Positions 14,824 through 20,986 of a DNA stretch of 27,846 bases are shown in pieces. Source of the stretch: a virus. Location of the stretch: the IMG/VR virus record IMGVR_UViG_3300036834_000144, positions 1 through 27,846 of that record; one strand, given 5' to 3'. Position 1 is the stretch's first letter, and each line of letters begins with the position of its first letter. The position numbers and the translations under genes were made by a program. The notes under the pieces were generated by a model that was not told the origin of the DNA, searched no databases, and saw only the letters and a list, made by a program, of their open reading frames with translations.

Positions 14824-14834
14824 ACTGCCGAATT

Positions 14835-15959
14835 TTATCCCACACGATTCTTGGCACCATAAAACGGCACCACATTCTTGGCAAACTTTGCCGGTTTGAT
14901 GTTGAACCATTTGCGAGCTTCGCGAAGGGACTGCTGGCGATGATATGACCGTTTAACCATCGCGATCGAATTGCCCATCTCGTAGCTGACCTTTGGGACG
15001 TTCTGGGTAATTCGCGCACGGTAACTGCAATAGGAATCGCGCAGCGCATTGTGCTTCCAGCCCCCGATGAATTTCCCGATGCGCGTAGCCTCCCGTTTGC
15101 TTGGTTGTTCTGCACTGCCAAGAACCGGTCCTTCAGCAGATTTATAAGGGGCGAGCCATTGAGCGAGATTCGTTTGGATCGGCACTTCACGCGCCTCTTT
15201 AGTCTTGGCTGTTTCAGCCCTGACGATGATGACTCCATCTCTCCAATGAAAATCCTCCCATCGCAGCGGAGATTTTTTAGACTTGGGATCTGGCGCTATT
15301 TCCTCCGAGCGTATGCCGGCAAAACCGCCGATGAGAAGCCACGGCAAAAATTGGTCTTGAACGTTTACGATCAGTGTACGCATTTGATCGGCCGTCAGGA
15401 CATTTGCTTGCCCAGGGACTGCCACGATCCGCTCGACTTTCTCCGCTTCAGTTATGCCTTCCCCTCTCGGCAGATATGACATTCGCGTTGCCCAGCGAAA
15501 TAAACTAACGATTGAAGATCGCAAATTGAGTTTGCGGCGTTCACTTGCGCCCGTCCGTGAATCCAGAAAGCTTTGGATCTGTAGTGCCGTAATCGCGGCT
15601 ATTGGCGTTGCGGGTTGAATGAATTGCTCAAACAATTTGAGGTCGCGTTCGAGTGACTGAACGTGACGACTGCTTTTGCCGTGCTTGATTTGCAAGAATT
15701 CCCAGCAGAGCCCCGAGAGCGGCCGGCCGGAATTGCGGGCGTCTCGCAATCGACGAACCTCGGCAATTTCTTCTCGAGTGATCCCGAGAAGATCAGGCCG
15801 ACCGTTTGCCAGAAGAACGGCAATATCACTGGCTCGCGCCTCGGCTTTCTCTTTCTTCCATAACCGCACCATCCGGCGCGGACCCTGCGAGTAATCATCA
15901 AAGCCCCAGCGACCGTCGGCGTACTGTTGAACTTTTATTTCTACGTGACCAATTTTCAT
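14835..15959 (-). CDS. int: Tyrosine recombinase / phage integrase
   Basis: 374 residues. The catalytic domain shows Arg217 in GGFAGIRSEE, a Lys in the ETAKTKEAREVPI beta-hairpin (252 or 254), Arg307 in HNALRDSYCSYR, and the nucleophile Tyr339 in MVKRSYHR. Many family members read NALRHS at box II; here His is replaced by Asp. The core-binding domain spans ~80-165 (SRHVQSLERDLKLFEQFI), and the N-terminal ~65 residues begin with a beta-rich arm-binding-like part (HVEIKVQQYADGRWGFDDY). It is transcribed toward attP. Confidence 0.9.
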   Translation of the reverse strand: MKIGHVEIKVQQYADGRWGFDDYSQGPRRMVRLWKKEKAEARASDIAVLLANGRPDLLGITREEIAEVRRLRDARNSGRPLSGLCWEFLQIKHGKSSRHVQSLERDLKLFEQFIQPATPIAAITALQIQSFLDSRTGASERRKLNLRSSIVSLFRWATRMSYLPRGEGITEAEKVERIVAVPGQANVLTADQMRTLIVNVQDQFLPWLLIGGFAGIRSEEIAPDPKSKKSPLRWEDFHWRDGVIIVRAETAKTKEAREVPIQTNLAQWLAPYKSAEGPVLGSAEQPSKREATRIGKFIGGWKHNALRDSYCSYRARITQNVPKVSYEMGNSIAMVKRSYHRQQSLREARKWFNIKPAKFAKNVVPFYGAKNRVG

Positions 15960-16038
15960 GTCAAAATCTTCATTTGTTAATCTTAAAGAAATCTCTTATT
16001 GGTAGGGTTCCGCTTCGCTCCGCACACTCTCCATTCCA

Positions 16039-16224
16039 ATGCCTGCACCAGCGCGACGATCTGTCGGCTCGCTCGAGCCATCGGATGAACCTATGGATTT
16101 GCGCATATCAGGTGAGGCAAAGAAGAAGGCAGCGGTGGTGGCGGCCGTGTACGGGATCACGCTGGCGCAATTGTTCGAGCGATTGATCGAGGACACGGAC
16201 GAAGTTTTGTCCTTCATCTCTTAA
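16039..16224 (+). CDS. Small ribbon-helix-helix protein
   Basis: 61 residues from ATG 16039, or 43 from ATG 16093 (MDLRISGEAKKKAAVVAAVY); neither has a strong Shine-Dalgarno. The shorter form is a whole CopG/Arc-type RHH: strand MDLRIS, helix A EAKKKAAVVAAVYG, turn, helix B LAQLFERLIED. It is divergent from the integrase and converges on the next RHH gene, overlapping it by 11 bases at the 3' ends. Likely a regulator of int or of the switch. Confidence 0.6.
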   Translation: MPAPARRSVGSLEPSDEPMDLRISGEAKKKAAVVAAVYGITLAQLFERLIEDTDEVLSFIS

Positions 16225-16444
16225 ACGAGGAAGACAGCCATTCTATTTCCCCGCGCTTGGGCTTCTCGGGCTTGAGCTTGAGGTATTCCAAGTGGATTAA
16301 ATACTCGAACAGCGAGGACACGCTGCGGTGTTCTCTTCTGGCGATCCGCTCTGCCTTGGCTCGAATCTCAGGCTTGATCGTCAGGCTCAACTTTTGTTTC
16401 AATTTACGTTTGGATACACGCTTTGACTGCTTTTTTTTGAGCAT
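16214..16444 (-). CDS. Ribbon-helix-helix regulator, candidate lysogeny repressor
   Basis: 76 residues from ATG 16444 (MLKKKQSKRVSKRK); a TTG at 16474 would add ten. After a very basic N-terminus (KRVSKRKLKQ) comes an RHH core: strand LSLTIKP, helix EIRAKAERIARREHR, helix SVSSLFEYLIHLEYLK, then a charged tail. It is transcribed away from the early operon across a divergent promoter region with repeated ATGCA half-sites, the usual place of a phage repressor. No cI-like HTH repressor is seen anywhere in the window. Confidence 0.65.
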   Translation of the reverse strand: MLKKKQSKRVSKRKLKQKLSLTIKPEIRAKAERIARREHRSVSSLFEYLIHLEYLKLKPEKPKRGEIEWLSSSFKR

Positions 16445-16474
16445 AAAAAGAGGTTTTGAGAAAAGTCCCGGCAA

Positions 16475-16614
16475 GAATTTCTACGGGATTCACATGGGCA
16501 AGTTTCTATTTTTGTATGCAATAAAATAGCAAATGCAAGTTTTTTCTTGTCAATTTAGTGCATACTACGCATATAAAATGCACCGAGAATTTTGATAGAA
16601 AAAAGCCCAAAGCG
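16475..16614. promoter_or_regulatory. Divergent early/repressor promoter region with ATGCA half-sites
   Basis: Rightward: TTGTCA at about 16547 and CATATA at about 16570 are separated by 17 bases. Leftward: TTGCAT with TACAAA 16 bases on. ATGCA or its complement occurs at 16516, 16533, 16559 and 16578. The last two form a perfect inverted repeat, GTGCAT at 16558-16563 and ATGCAC at 16578-16583, overlapping the rightward -10 region. This looks like an operator for one of the flanking RHH proteins. Confidence 0.55.
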
Positions 16615-16848
16615 ATGCAGGCAAGCGAGAAAAAAAGAGGCAGGCCACGAAGGAGAATCCCAGGTAAAAGAATATGCCTACTGGTAGATCCCGCAGTACA
16701 AAAGCTAGCTAATAAGATGGCGTGGGAACGCCACATCTCGCTTGGCCGGCTGTTTGATATTCTGGTAACGGCCGTGGACGACGGGGACGACCCGCGGCGC
16801 CGCATCACAGTGAAACGCCGGCGGCTCAGAAAGGCACTTCTCAGATGA
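16615..16848 (+). CDS. Ribbon-helix-helix protein with AT-hook-like N-terminus
   Basis: 78 residues from ATG 16615; a GTG at 16558 is in frame but lies inside the predicted promoter, so the ATG is preferred. N-terminus KKRGRPRRR is an AT-hook-like GRP motif. RHH core: strand RICLLVDP, helix AVQKLANKMAWERH, helix LGRLFDILVTAVDD, and a very basic C-terminus (RRRITVKRRRLRKALLR). First gene of the early operon, in the position of Cro. Its stop overlaps the next ATG. Confidence 0.65.
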   Translation: MQASEKKRGRPRRRIPGKRICLLVDPAVQKLANKMAWERHISLGRLFDILVTAVDDGDDPRRRITVKRRRLRKALLR

Positions 16849-17099
16849 CCACCGCACTGAGGCAACTCGAGCGCGAGATCGACCGGCTCAAAGAACGCAT
16901 TCGCCGTGAGGCTGCTGTAGAGGAAGTGACTGTCCCTGGCGCGGCACGGTTATTGAAAAAAACGCCGGTATGGGTTCGCGCGAACCTGCCTGTAATCATT
17001 CACGGCAAACACAGTCATCACGTCCGCATCGCTGACATTGAAGCGTATCAGACCCGGCGAACGTTAAAGCCACAACTAAACGGAAGGACGCTTAAGTGA
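16845..17099 (+). CDS. Coiled-coil plus excisionase-like helix-turn-helix protein
   Basis: 84 residues, ATGA overlap with the preceding gene. Residues 1-25 are a charged helix (LRQLEREIDRLKERIRRE). Residues ~27-70 read as a MerR/excisionase-type winged helix: VTVPGAARLLKKTPVWVRAN, wing with GKHSHHVRI, then DIEAYQTRR. It may dimerise by the coiled coil. A role as excisionase or early regulator is plausible; being in the early operon makes it a better Xis candidate in timing than the HTH gene beside attP. Confidence 0.6.
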   Translation: MTTALRQLEREIDRLKERIRREAAVEEVTVPGAARLLKKTPVWVRANLPVIIHGKHSHHVRIADIEAYQTRRTLKPQLNGRTLK

Positions 17100-17353
17100 G
17101 CACTGGCAACAACGCGCTCAAGCGCAAGGTCGCACAACGTTGGGACATTATCAGTCAGGCAATGATGATCCCTAGTCCGGCAACAAAGGCATTTATCGAA
17201 CTTGAGTACATCCTGACCGAGGCAGGACTGCTCCCGCGGCGGCGGCAGCCAAAACATAAGCAAGCGGAACTGCCTCTCGGGGAAAGCCCCACAACTAATG
17301 ACGATAACACCATGAGCCTCTCGGAAGAGGTAGGAAGGAACTACAGCGAATGA
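17096..17353 (+). CDS. Early protein of unknown function
   Basis: 85 residues, GTG start overlapping the upstream stop (GTGA), stop overlapping the SSB-like ATG. The N-terminal half is helical (NALKRKVAQRWDIISQAM; AFIELEYILTEAGLL), then a basic link (PRRRQPKHKQ) and an acidic, Asn/Ser-rich tail. No family recognised. Confidence 0.55.
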   Translation: MSTGNNALKRKVAQRWDIISQAMMIPSPATKAFIELEYILTEAGLLPRRRQPKHKQAELPLGESPTTNDDNTMSLSEEVGRNYSE

Positions 17354-17778
17354 ACATCAACGATGCCTACCCCAGCAGATATCTTAAAGTCGGCGACCTG
17401 CCAGACGAAGGTTCGCAGCAAGTCACGATCGAGAGCATCAGTCTCGAGGAAGTCGGACGGGACCGCGACACCGTGCCTGTCATTTACTTTCAGGAATTTA
17501 AGAAGGGATTCACCTGTAATAAAACCAATGCGCGAGCCATTGCTCGATTAATCGGCAGCATCGAGTTCGATGATTGGATTGGTCAAAAGATCACTCTGTA
17601 CGCTACAGAAACGGAAAATCCACAGGGGGAGCTCGTAGATACAATTCGTGTCAGGACCAAAACTGACAAACCAATAAGATCCACTGTCCAGCCAGTAAGC
17701 AAGCCGGCCAGGGTATCAGCACCGATCACGACTCGAGCCACAACTCGAGAGGAGGACGACGATGGAATCCCCTTCTGA
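17350..17778 (+). CDS. SSB-like single-stranded-DNA-binding protein
   Basis: 142 residues. The body (residues ~10-105) is beta-rich (QVTIESISLEEVG, VPVIYFQEFKKGFTCNK, KITLYATETENPQGELVD) and fits a small OB-like domain. A Pro/Thr/Arg-rich linker then leads to the C-terminal acidic tip EEDDDGIPF, which mirrors the DDDIPF tip by which bacterial SSB recruits partner proteins. It probably coats ssDNA during phage replication or recombination. It is not a close copy of host SSB; family inference rests mainly on the tip and fold pattern. Confidence 0.7.
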   Translation: MNINDAYPSRYLKVGDLPDEGSQQVTIESISLEEVGRDRDTVPVIYFQEFKKGFTCNKTNARAIARLIGSIEFDDWIGQKITLYATETENPQGELVDTIRVRTKTDKPIRSTVQPVSKPARVSAPITTRATTREEDDDGIPF

Positions 17779-18070
17779 GACAGGTTCTGAATTTAAAAAG
17801 GCAAGAGCCATCATGGAAGGCAAGCCGGCAACGGAAATTCCCGACGGTGTTAAAGAAGCCCGAAGGTATCTCCAGAAAGCGGCCAACCTCTATAACCTGA
17901 CCGTTAAATGCGTCGACAAGGTCGTTGCGCCTAACGTCCCACCGATCGCGCAGACGGGGGAAATGTTTCGGGCGGCTGTAGGCACTCTTTTCATCGAGGC
18001 AGCCCGTGCCGGCTTTGTTCGACTGATGCCCGACAGACCCACCGAAAAAAAACAAGAGGAGTCGCCGTGA
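17762..18070 (+). CDS. Early protein of unknown function
   Basis: 102 residues, starting inside the 3' end of the SSB-like gene with a GGAGGA site a few bases before the ATG at 17762. Mostly helical (GVKEARRYLQKAANLYNLTV; MFRAAVGTLFIEAARAGFV) with a charged C-terminus (TEKKQEESP). It overlaps the next gene. No family recognised; conserved spacing within the operon supports it. Confidence 0.6.
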   Translation: MESPSETGSEFKKARAIMEGKPATEIPDGVKEARRYLQKAANLYNLTVKCVDKVVAPNVPPIAQTGEMFRAAVGTLFIEAARAGFVRLMPDRPTEKKQEESP

Positions 18071-18375
18071 AGGTTGAAACACCGGATCTCTTTGGAGAAG
18101 CTCACGCTCGCTGGAGTGATCCCGACACTTCAAAGGCCGCGGCAGAAGATCTGGCAGGCACGAAAGCAACCCGCTTGGAATACGTCGTGCTTGCCACTTT
18201 ACAAAACTTTCCACAGGGACTGACCATGCACGAAATCGTGAGATTCACAGGGCTTCTTTGGAATACAGTCAGTCCGCGCATTCGGCCATTGGTCCGAAAG
18301 GGTTTTGTCATTGATTCTGGTAAACGTCGCAAAGGTCCGACTGGCAAGTTCTGCATAGTCTGGATGGCAACATGA
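18067..18375 (+). CDS. Small winged-helix DNA-binding protein
   Basis: 102 residues, GTG start at 18067 with the SD-like GAGGAG seven bases upstream. N-terminus holds the DPDTSKAAAED motif common in small phage wHTH proteins. Then a winged helix: EYVVLATLQNFPQGLTMHEI, recognition helix LLWNTVSPRIRPLVRKG, wing FVIDSGKRRKGPTGKFCIVW. This matches a group of phage early proteins of unknown target, probably transcription regulators. Confidence 0.7.
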   Translation: MKVETPDLFGEAHARWSDPDTSKAAAEDLAGTKATRLEYVVLATLQNFPQGLTMHEIVRFTGLLWNTVSPRIRPLVRKGFVIDSGKRRKGPTGKFCIVWMAT

Positions 18376-18518
18376 CTGATCTAACTCAACAGACCGAGCA
18401 GTTACTCAAGGCATTTACGACGCTCCACAACGATCTGGCTGCGCTGAATCTGACCGCCATGATCACAGGCACGGTGTTAGCTGCGCTGCTATTGGTCGTA
18501 GCCTTTCGAAAAAGATGA
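18372..18518 (+). CDS. 48-residue single-span membrane protein
   Basis: ATG overlaps the preceding stop (ATGA). Sequence: a polar helix (TDLTQQTEQLLKAFTTLH), then a membrane span ending with basic residues (GTVLAALLLVVAFRKR). By the positive-inside pattern, the C-terminus is likely cytoplasmic. Too short to place; early operon position argues against a holin. It could be a superinfection-exclusion or anti-defence mini-protein. Confidence 0.5.
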   Translation: MTDLTQQTEQLLKAFTTLHNDLAALNLTAMITGTVLAALLLVVAFRKR

Positions 18519-18546
18519 ACAGTAAACAAACAACACGAAAGGTAAA

Positions 18547-19122
18547 ATGAAGTTAATTGAAGCACAGATAAAAGGTACTACGCCATTACTACAACATCGA
18601 TTTGAAGAAGGAGCCGAAGTGCCTTCTCCATCTCGTACGGTGCTGGTCAATCATGGAACTCCGCGTGAGCAAGCGGAGAAAGCGGTTTATCGAAACGAAC
18701 GCGGATTTTATTTTCCCGGTGCAGCGATTGCTCGCTTGCTCCGTGAAGCTGGCAGCGGTCATAAACTAAGAGGATCTCGTAAAAGCGCGAAATTCATCGT
18801 GCCGGCTGCTGTGCTGGTGCTGCTGGATGGAATTGATATCCTGAACGGTGACGGCAAATCACACGCTAAAGATTTTGAGGTTGATTCGCGGCCGGTAACC
18901 ATTCCGGCAACCAAGGGCAGAATCATGCGGCATCGTCCGCGATTTGATACATGGAGCGCGAAATTCACTCTCCGAATCAATGAAACGATCCTGCCTGTCG
19001 ATTTCATTAGTCAGTTGTTGACGGAGGGCGGTCAGCAAATCGGAATTGGCGATTATCGTCCACAGACTGGCGGTCCATTCGGAACATTCAACGTCACTTC
19101 ATGGCAGGAACAAAAATCATAA
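18547..19122 (+). CDS. RAMP/Cas7-fold-like protein of unknown function
   Basis: 191 residues, start supported by AAAGG six bases before the ATG. N-terminus is a strand of the type KLIEAQIKGTTPLLQHRF. Residues 54-68 read FYFPGAAIARLLREA, resembling the yi-PGSslkGalR element of RAMP/Cas7 proteins. Residues ~131-136 (PRFDTW) and 137-147 (SAKFTLRINET) begin the last beta-alpha-beta, ending in GIGDYRPQTGGPFGTFNV (165-182), like the glycine-rich loop of RAMPs. No CRISPR array or other cas gene is present. Similar stand-alone proteins occur in other phages (from memory, uncited). It ends at the edge of the GGCNN array, so it may bind that array or its RNA (hypothesis). Fold inference is moderate; function is unknown. 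Confidence 0.6.
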   Translation: MKLIEAQIKGTTPLLQHRFEEGAEVPSPSRTVLVNHGTPREQAEKAVYRNERGFYFPGAAIARLLREAGSGHKLRGSRKSAKFIVPAAVLVLLDGIDILNGDGKSHAKDFEVDSRPVTIPATKGRIMRHRPRFDTWSAKFTLRINETILPVDFISQLLTEGGQQIGIGDYRPQTGGPFGTFNVTSWQEQKS

Positions 19123-19129
19123 CAAACAC

Positions 19130-19634
19130 GGCAAGGCTGGGCTATGCGCGGCTAGGCGTGGTCGGGCCGGGCATTGCCTGGCTAGGCCGGGCTTGGCAGG
19201 GCGAGGCGTGGCGAGTCCAGGCGCGGTCAGGCGGGGTTAGGCTGCGCTGGGCAGGGCTATGCGGGGCTCGGTCAGGCATGGCATGGCGGGGCGGTGCTAG
19301 GCAAGGCATGGCAACGCTGGGTCCGGCCCGGCAAGGCGCGGCGACGCTTGGCTTGGCGTGGCCTGGTGGGGAAAGGCAACGCACGGCATGGTTTTTTTTA
19401 AACACAAAATTTTCGCGGCGCGGCAGTGTCGGGCTTGGTATGGCGCGGCGAGGCAAGGCGCGACCTGGCGAGGCCGGGTTTGGCGAGGCATGGCAACGCG
19501 CGGTGTGGCGCGGCCTGGCGAGCCATGGCGGGGCAACCCTCGGCCCGGCCAAGTGTGGCATGGCACGGCTGGGCAGGCCTGGGCGCTGCGCGGCAGGGCT
19601 GGGCGGCCGTGGTTGGGCGCGGCAACGCGAGGCT
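19130..19634 (+). repeat. GGCNN pentamer array in two blocks around an A/T island
   Basis: About 97 consecutive 5-base units. Left block 19130-19391: 53 units in one unbroken register (GGC always begins at multiples of 5); by eye 36 are exact GGC and all others differ by one base, while the last two positions of each unit vary freely. Then a 22-bp island (19392-19413) of only A, T and one C-bearing step. Right block 19417-19634: about 40 units in a second register plus four units shifted by -1 near 19616. Period 5 is not a multiple of 3, so it is not a coding repeat. Long open frames here (both strands) are a side effect: GGCNN allows only TAG stops. No known repeat class is recognised. Confidence 0.9.
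19392..19413. other. 22-bp A/T island inside the pentamer array
   Basis: Eight T, three A, CAC, four A and four T in order (T-run, AAACAC, then AAAATTTT). It is the only break in composition within 500 GC-rich bases and divides the array in two. It contains the self-complementary AAAATTTT. It could be a melting site, a promoter-like or terminator-like element, or a spacer. Confidence 0.6.
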
Positions 19635-19653
19635 AATTTAAGTAACCAATAAC

Positions 19654-19884
19654 ATGGACCAGTCAGAACGCAAACATCGCCAGCGCATGATTGAACATGC
19701 CAAGAGCTATAATGACGCCCCCAGCTACGACTGCCCCATCTGCGGCGAGGGCGTTCGGGTGCCGACTCATGTTCATGGCGGCCTGGTCCGCTGCCCAAAC
19801 TGCCGAGCTCGGCTGCGAGTGGAGCGTGATGCGCAGTTTCAAGGTGGCATGTGGCATGACCTTTCAAGGCTGATACCAACATGA
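19654..19884 (+). CDS. Small zinc-ribbon protein
   Basis: 76 residues, first gene after the array. A two-knuckle zinc ribbon is visible: Cys27-x2-Cys30 (CPICGEG) and Cys47-x2-Cys50 (CPNCRARL), with an HVHGG segment between. The N-terminus is basic and helical (SERKHRQRMIEHAKSYN). Such ribbons bind nucleic acid or protein. A weak start context, no clear Shine-Dalgarno. Confidence 0.65.
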   Translation: MDQSERKHRQRMIEHAKSYNDAPSYDCPICGEGVRVPTHVHGGLVRCPNCRARLRVERDAQFQGGMWHDLSRLIPT

Positions 19885-19885
19885 A

Positions 19886-20059
19886 ATGAAAAAATTATAT
19901 CTAGGCGATAGCGTTTATGTGACCTGGGACGATTTAGGCCGCCTCGTTCTCACTACCGAAAACGGCTATCCCGATGATCCTCGTAATCGAATTGTTTTGG
20001 AGCCGGAAATATTTGCCAATCTAACCGAATTTGCGGTCAACGGACCGCAATCAGAATAA
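19886..20059 (+). CDS. YLGDSVY-type conserved phage protein
   Basis: 57 residues. The sequence KKLYLGDSVYV, then LVLTTENG, then RIVLEPEIFANL matches a small uncharacterised protein family carried by many tailed phages (YLGDSVYAEFDG...TENG...LEPEV pattern). Mostly beta strands. It begins two bases after the zinc-ribbon stop. Function is unknown in any phage to my knowledge. Confidence 0.7.
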   Translation: MKKLYLGDSVYVTWDDLGRLVLTTENGYPDDPRNRIVLEPEIFANLTEFAVNGPQSE

Positions 20060-20061
20060 AC

Positions 20062-20292
20062 ATGAGTATCCGACGCGAACCTATACTACTCTCCTGGGAA
20101 GTCTTTGGCCGGCTACGGCTGATAGCCAAAGCCCGGTCGCCGGTCGGAGATACAGAGCGGATTATGACCCCTGACGCTGTGGCTGACGACATGCTGCACG
20201 ATGCCATCAAAGAAAAATATCCGCAGTTTATCGAGTATGAGAAGAAGCGGGACAAGGATGATCGCGAGTTTATCAAGACACTTATAACATAA
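20062..20292 (+). CDS. Early protein of unknown function
   Basis: 76 residues, starting two bases after the previous stop and ending in an overlapping TAATG. N-terminal half beta/helix mixed (PILLSWEVFGRLRLIAKA), C-terminal half a highly charged helix (EYEKKRDKDDREFIKTL). No family recognised; operon spacing supports it. Confidence 0.55.
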   Translation: MSIRREPILLSWEVFGRLRLIAKARSPVGDTERIMTPDAVADDMLHDAIKEKYPQFIEYEKKRDKDDREFIKTLIT

Positions 20293-20444
20293 TGATTCCG
20301 ACCATAACTAGCTACCTTTATGAACTGCACCACCACAAGGGTCTTATCGTTGCACAAATGAAACACAGACAGGCAATGCACCTGGCTGGGCTCGGGGCTG
20401 CCATCACGATTTTGTTAGTGCTTTTGATCTTGTTGGAAACCTGA
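20292..20444 (+). CDS. 50-residue single-span membrane protein
   Basis: ATG overlaps the upstream stop (TAATG). Residues 1-30 are soluble and His-rich (YELHHHKGLIVAQMKHRQAM); residues 31-48 are one strong membrane span (LAGLGAAITILLVLLILL) near the very C-terminus, a tail-anchored layout. No family recognised. Confidence 0.5.
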   Translation: MIPTITSYLYELHHHKGLIVAQMKHRQAMHLAGLGAAITILLVLLILLET

Positions 20445-20453
20445 AAGGAATCA

Positions 20454-20651
20454 ATGGACAAAAAACTCGAACAATTCATGCTCAAAGAGAGCCGGCATTA
20501 TTGCGAATTCCCCGATGTGAGCGGTCTGCCGGTGTGTCGCGCTAAAGCCACGCATATTCTGGAACTGACAAACGGCCAAGAGGGATCCAAAAGAATGGTG
20601 GCGGTCTGCGATGATTGCGCCAATTACATTCTTCTTGCACATCATGGCTGA
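20454..20651 (+). CDS. Small Cys-rich, probably zinc-binding protein
   Basis: 65 residues, AAAGGAA six bases before the ATG. Cys17, Cys28, Cys52 and Cys55 (VCDDC) plus His34 could form one zinc site. The pattern C-x10-C-x23-C-x2-C resembles small treble-clef or ribbon proteins of phages. Overlaps the next gene's start. Function unknown. Confidence 0.6.
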   Translation: MDKKLEQFMLKESRHYCEFPDVSGLPVCRAKATHILELTNGQEGSKRMVAVCDDCANYILLAHHG

Positions 20652-20976
20652 CCAGGAGATCCGCACCGTGAGCCTGCCGTTTGCCTCGAAAACGAAGGCC
20701 GGAAAGTTCGTGCGTTTCGCCGAAACCCTCGGCTATGCGCCGGCACTCCAGAAGAGGGGAGCTTTTCACGTCGTGACCACCGTCTTCCAGAACCGCGCCG
20801 ATCGGGTCCGCCTGCTCACGGCATGGACTCGCCAGGGCGGCCAGAGACTCAGAATAAGAACCAAAACAAAGCAACGCAGAAAGGAGAACAAAATGCCAGA
20901 TACAGAAACAGAAACACCCGAAGAAAAACCAGAACCAGCACCAGCGCCCGAACCGCCGCCGCCCAACGGAGGCTAG
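20644..20976 (+). CDS. Early protein with acidic, proline-rich tail
   Basis: 110 residues from ATG 20644. Residues 1-80 form a small basic alpha/beta domain (TVSLPFASKTKAGKFVRFAE, GAFHVVTTVFQNRADRVRLL). The last 28 are Glu/Thr/Pro-rich (TETETPEEKPEPAPAPEPPP). That tail begins at an in-frame ATG (20892) preceded by AAAGGAG seven bases upstream, so it could also be made as a separate short peptide. No family recognised. Confidence 0.55.
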   Translation: MADQEIRTVSLPFASKTKAGKFVRFAETLGYAPALQKRGAFHVVTTVFQNRADRVRLLTAWTRQGGQRLRIRTKTKQRRKENKMPDTETETPEEKPEPAPAPEPPPPNGG

Positions 20977-20986
20977 GGAGTTCCAG

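Larger units (their letters stand above)
14472..14834. other. Attachment region (attP) with phased arm-type repeats
   Basis: No gene in 363 bases. It holds a tRNA 3'-end copy (14577-14601), plus seven TGRTAM motifs on the + strand at 14517, 14528, 14686, 14697, 14738, 14748 and 14758 (TGATAC or TGGTAC, one TGGTAA). They occur in groups with 10-11 bp spacing, one helical turn, on both sides of the core. This is what integrase arm-binding sites look like. It also holds two exact 15-bp copies of GGGGGCGGGACTGAA at 14708 and 14768 and two hairpins. The integrase ends at 14835, so this is the expected place for attP. Confidence 0.7.

Noticed and set aside
14561-15238. Frames over attP reading QPGRVQIPP on the minus strand
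   Set aside because: That peptide is a typical translation of a tRNA T-arm; the frames overlap the integrase and cross the attachment repeats.
19130-19634. CRISPR array
   Set aside because: Unit is 5 bases with 3 fixed; no repeat-spacer structure and no adaptation or interference genes.
19101-19652. 183-residue Gly/Ala/Arg-rich open frame on the plus strand, and a 246-residue frame on the minus strand (19142-19882)
   Set aside because: Both are by-products of the GGCNN pattern, in which only TAG can arise as a stop. Period 5 is not a codon multiple, sequence is not protein-like, and both overlap real genes.
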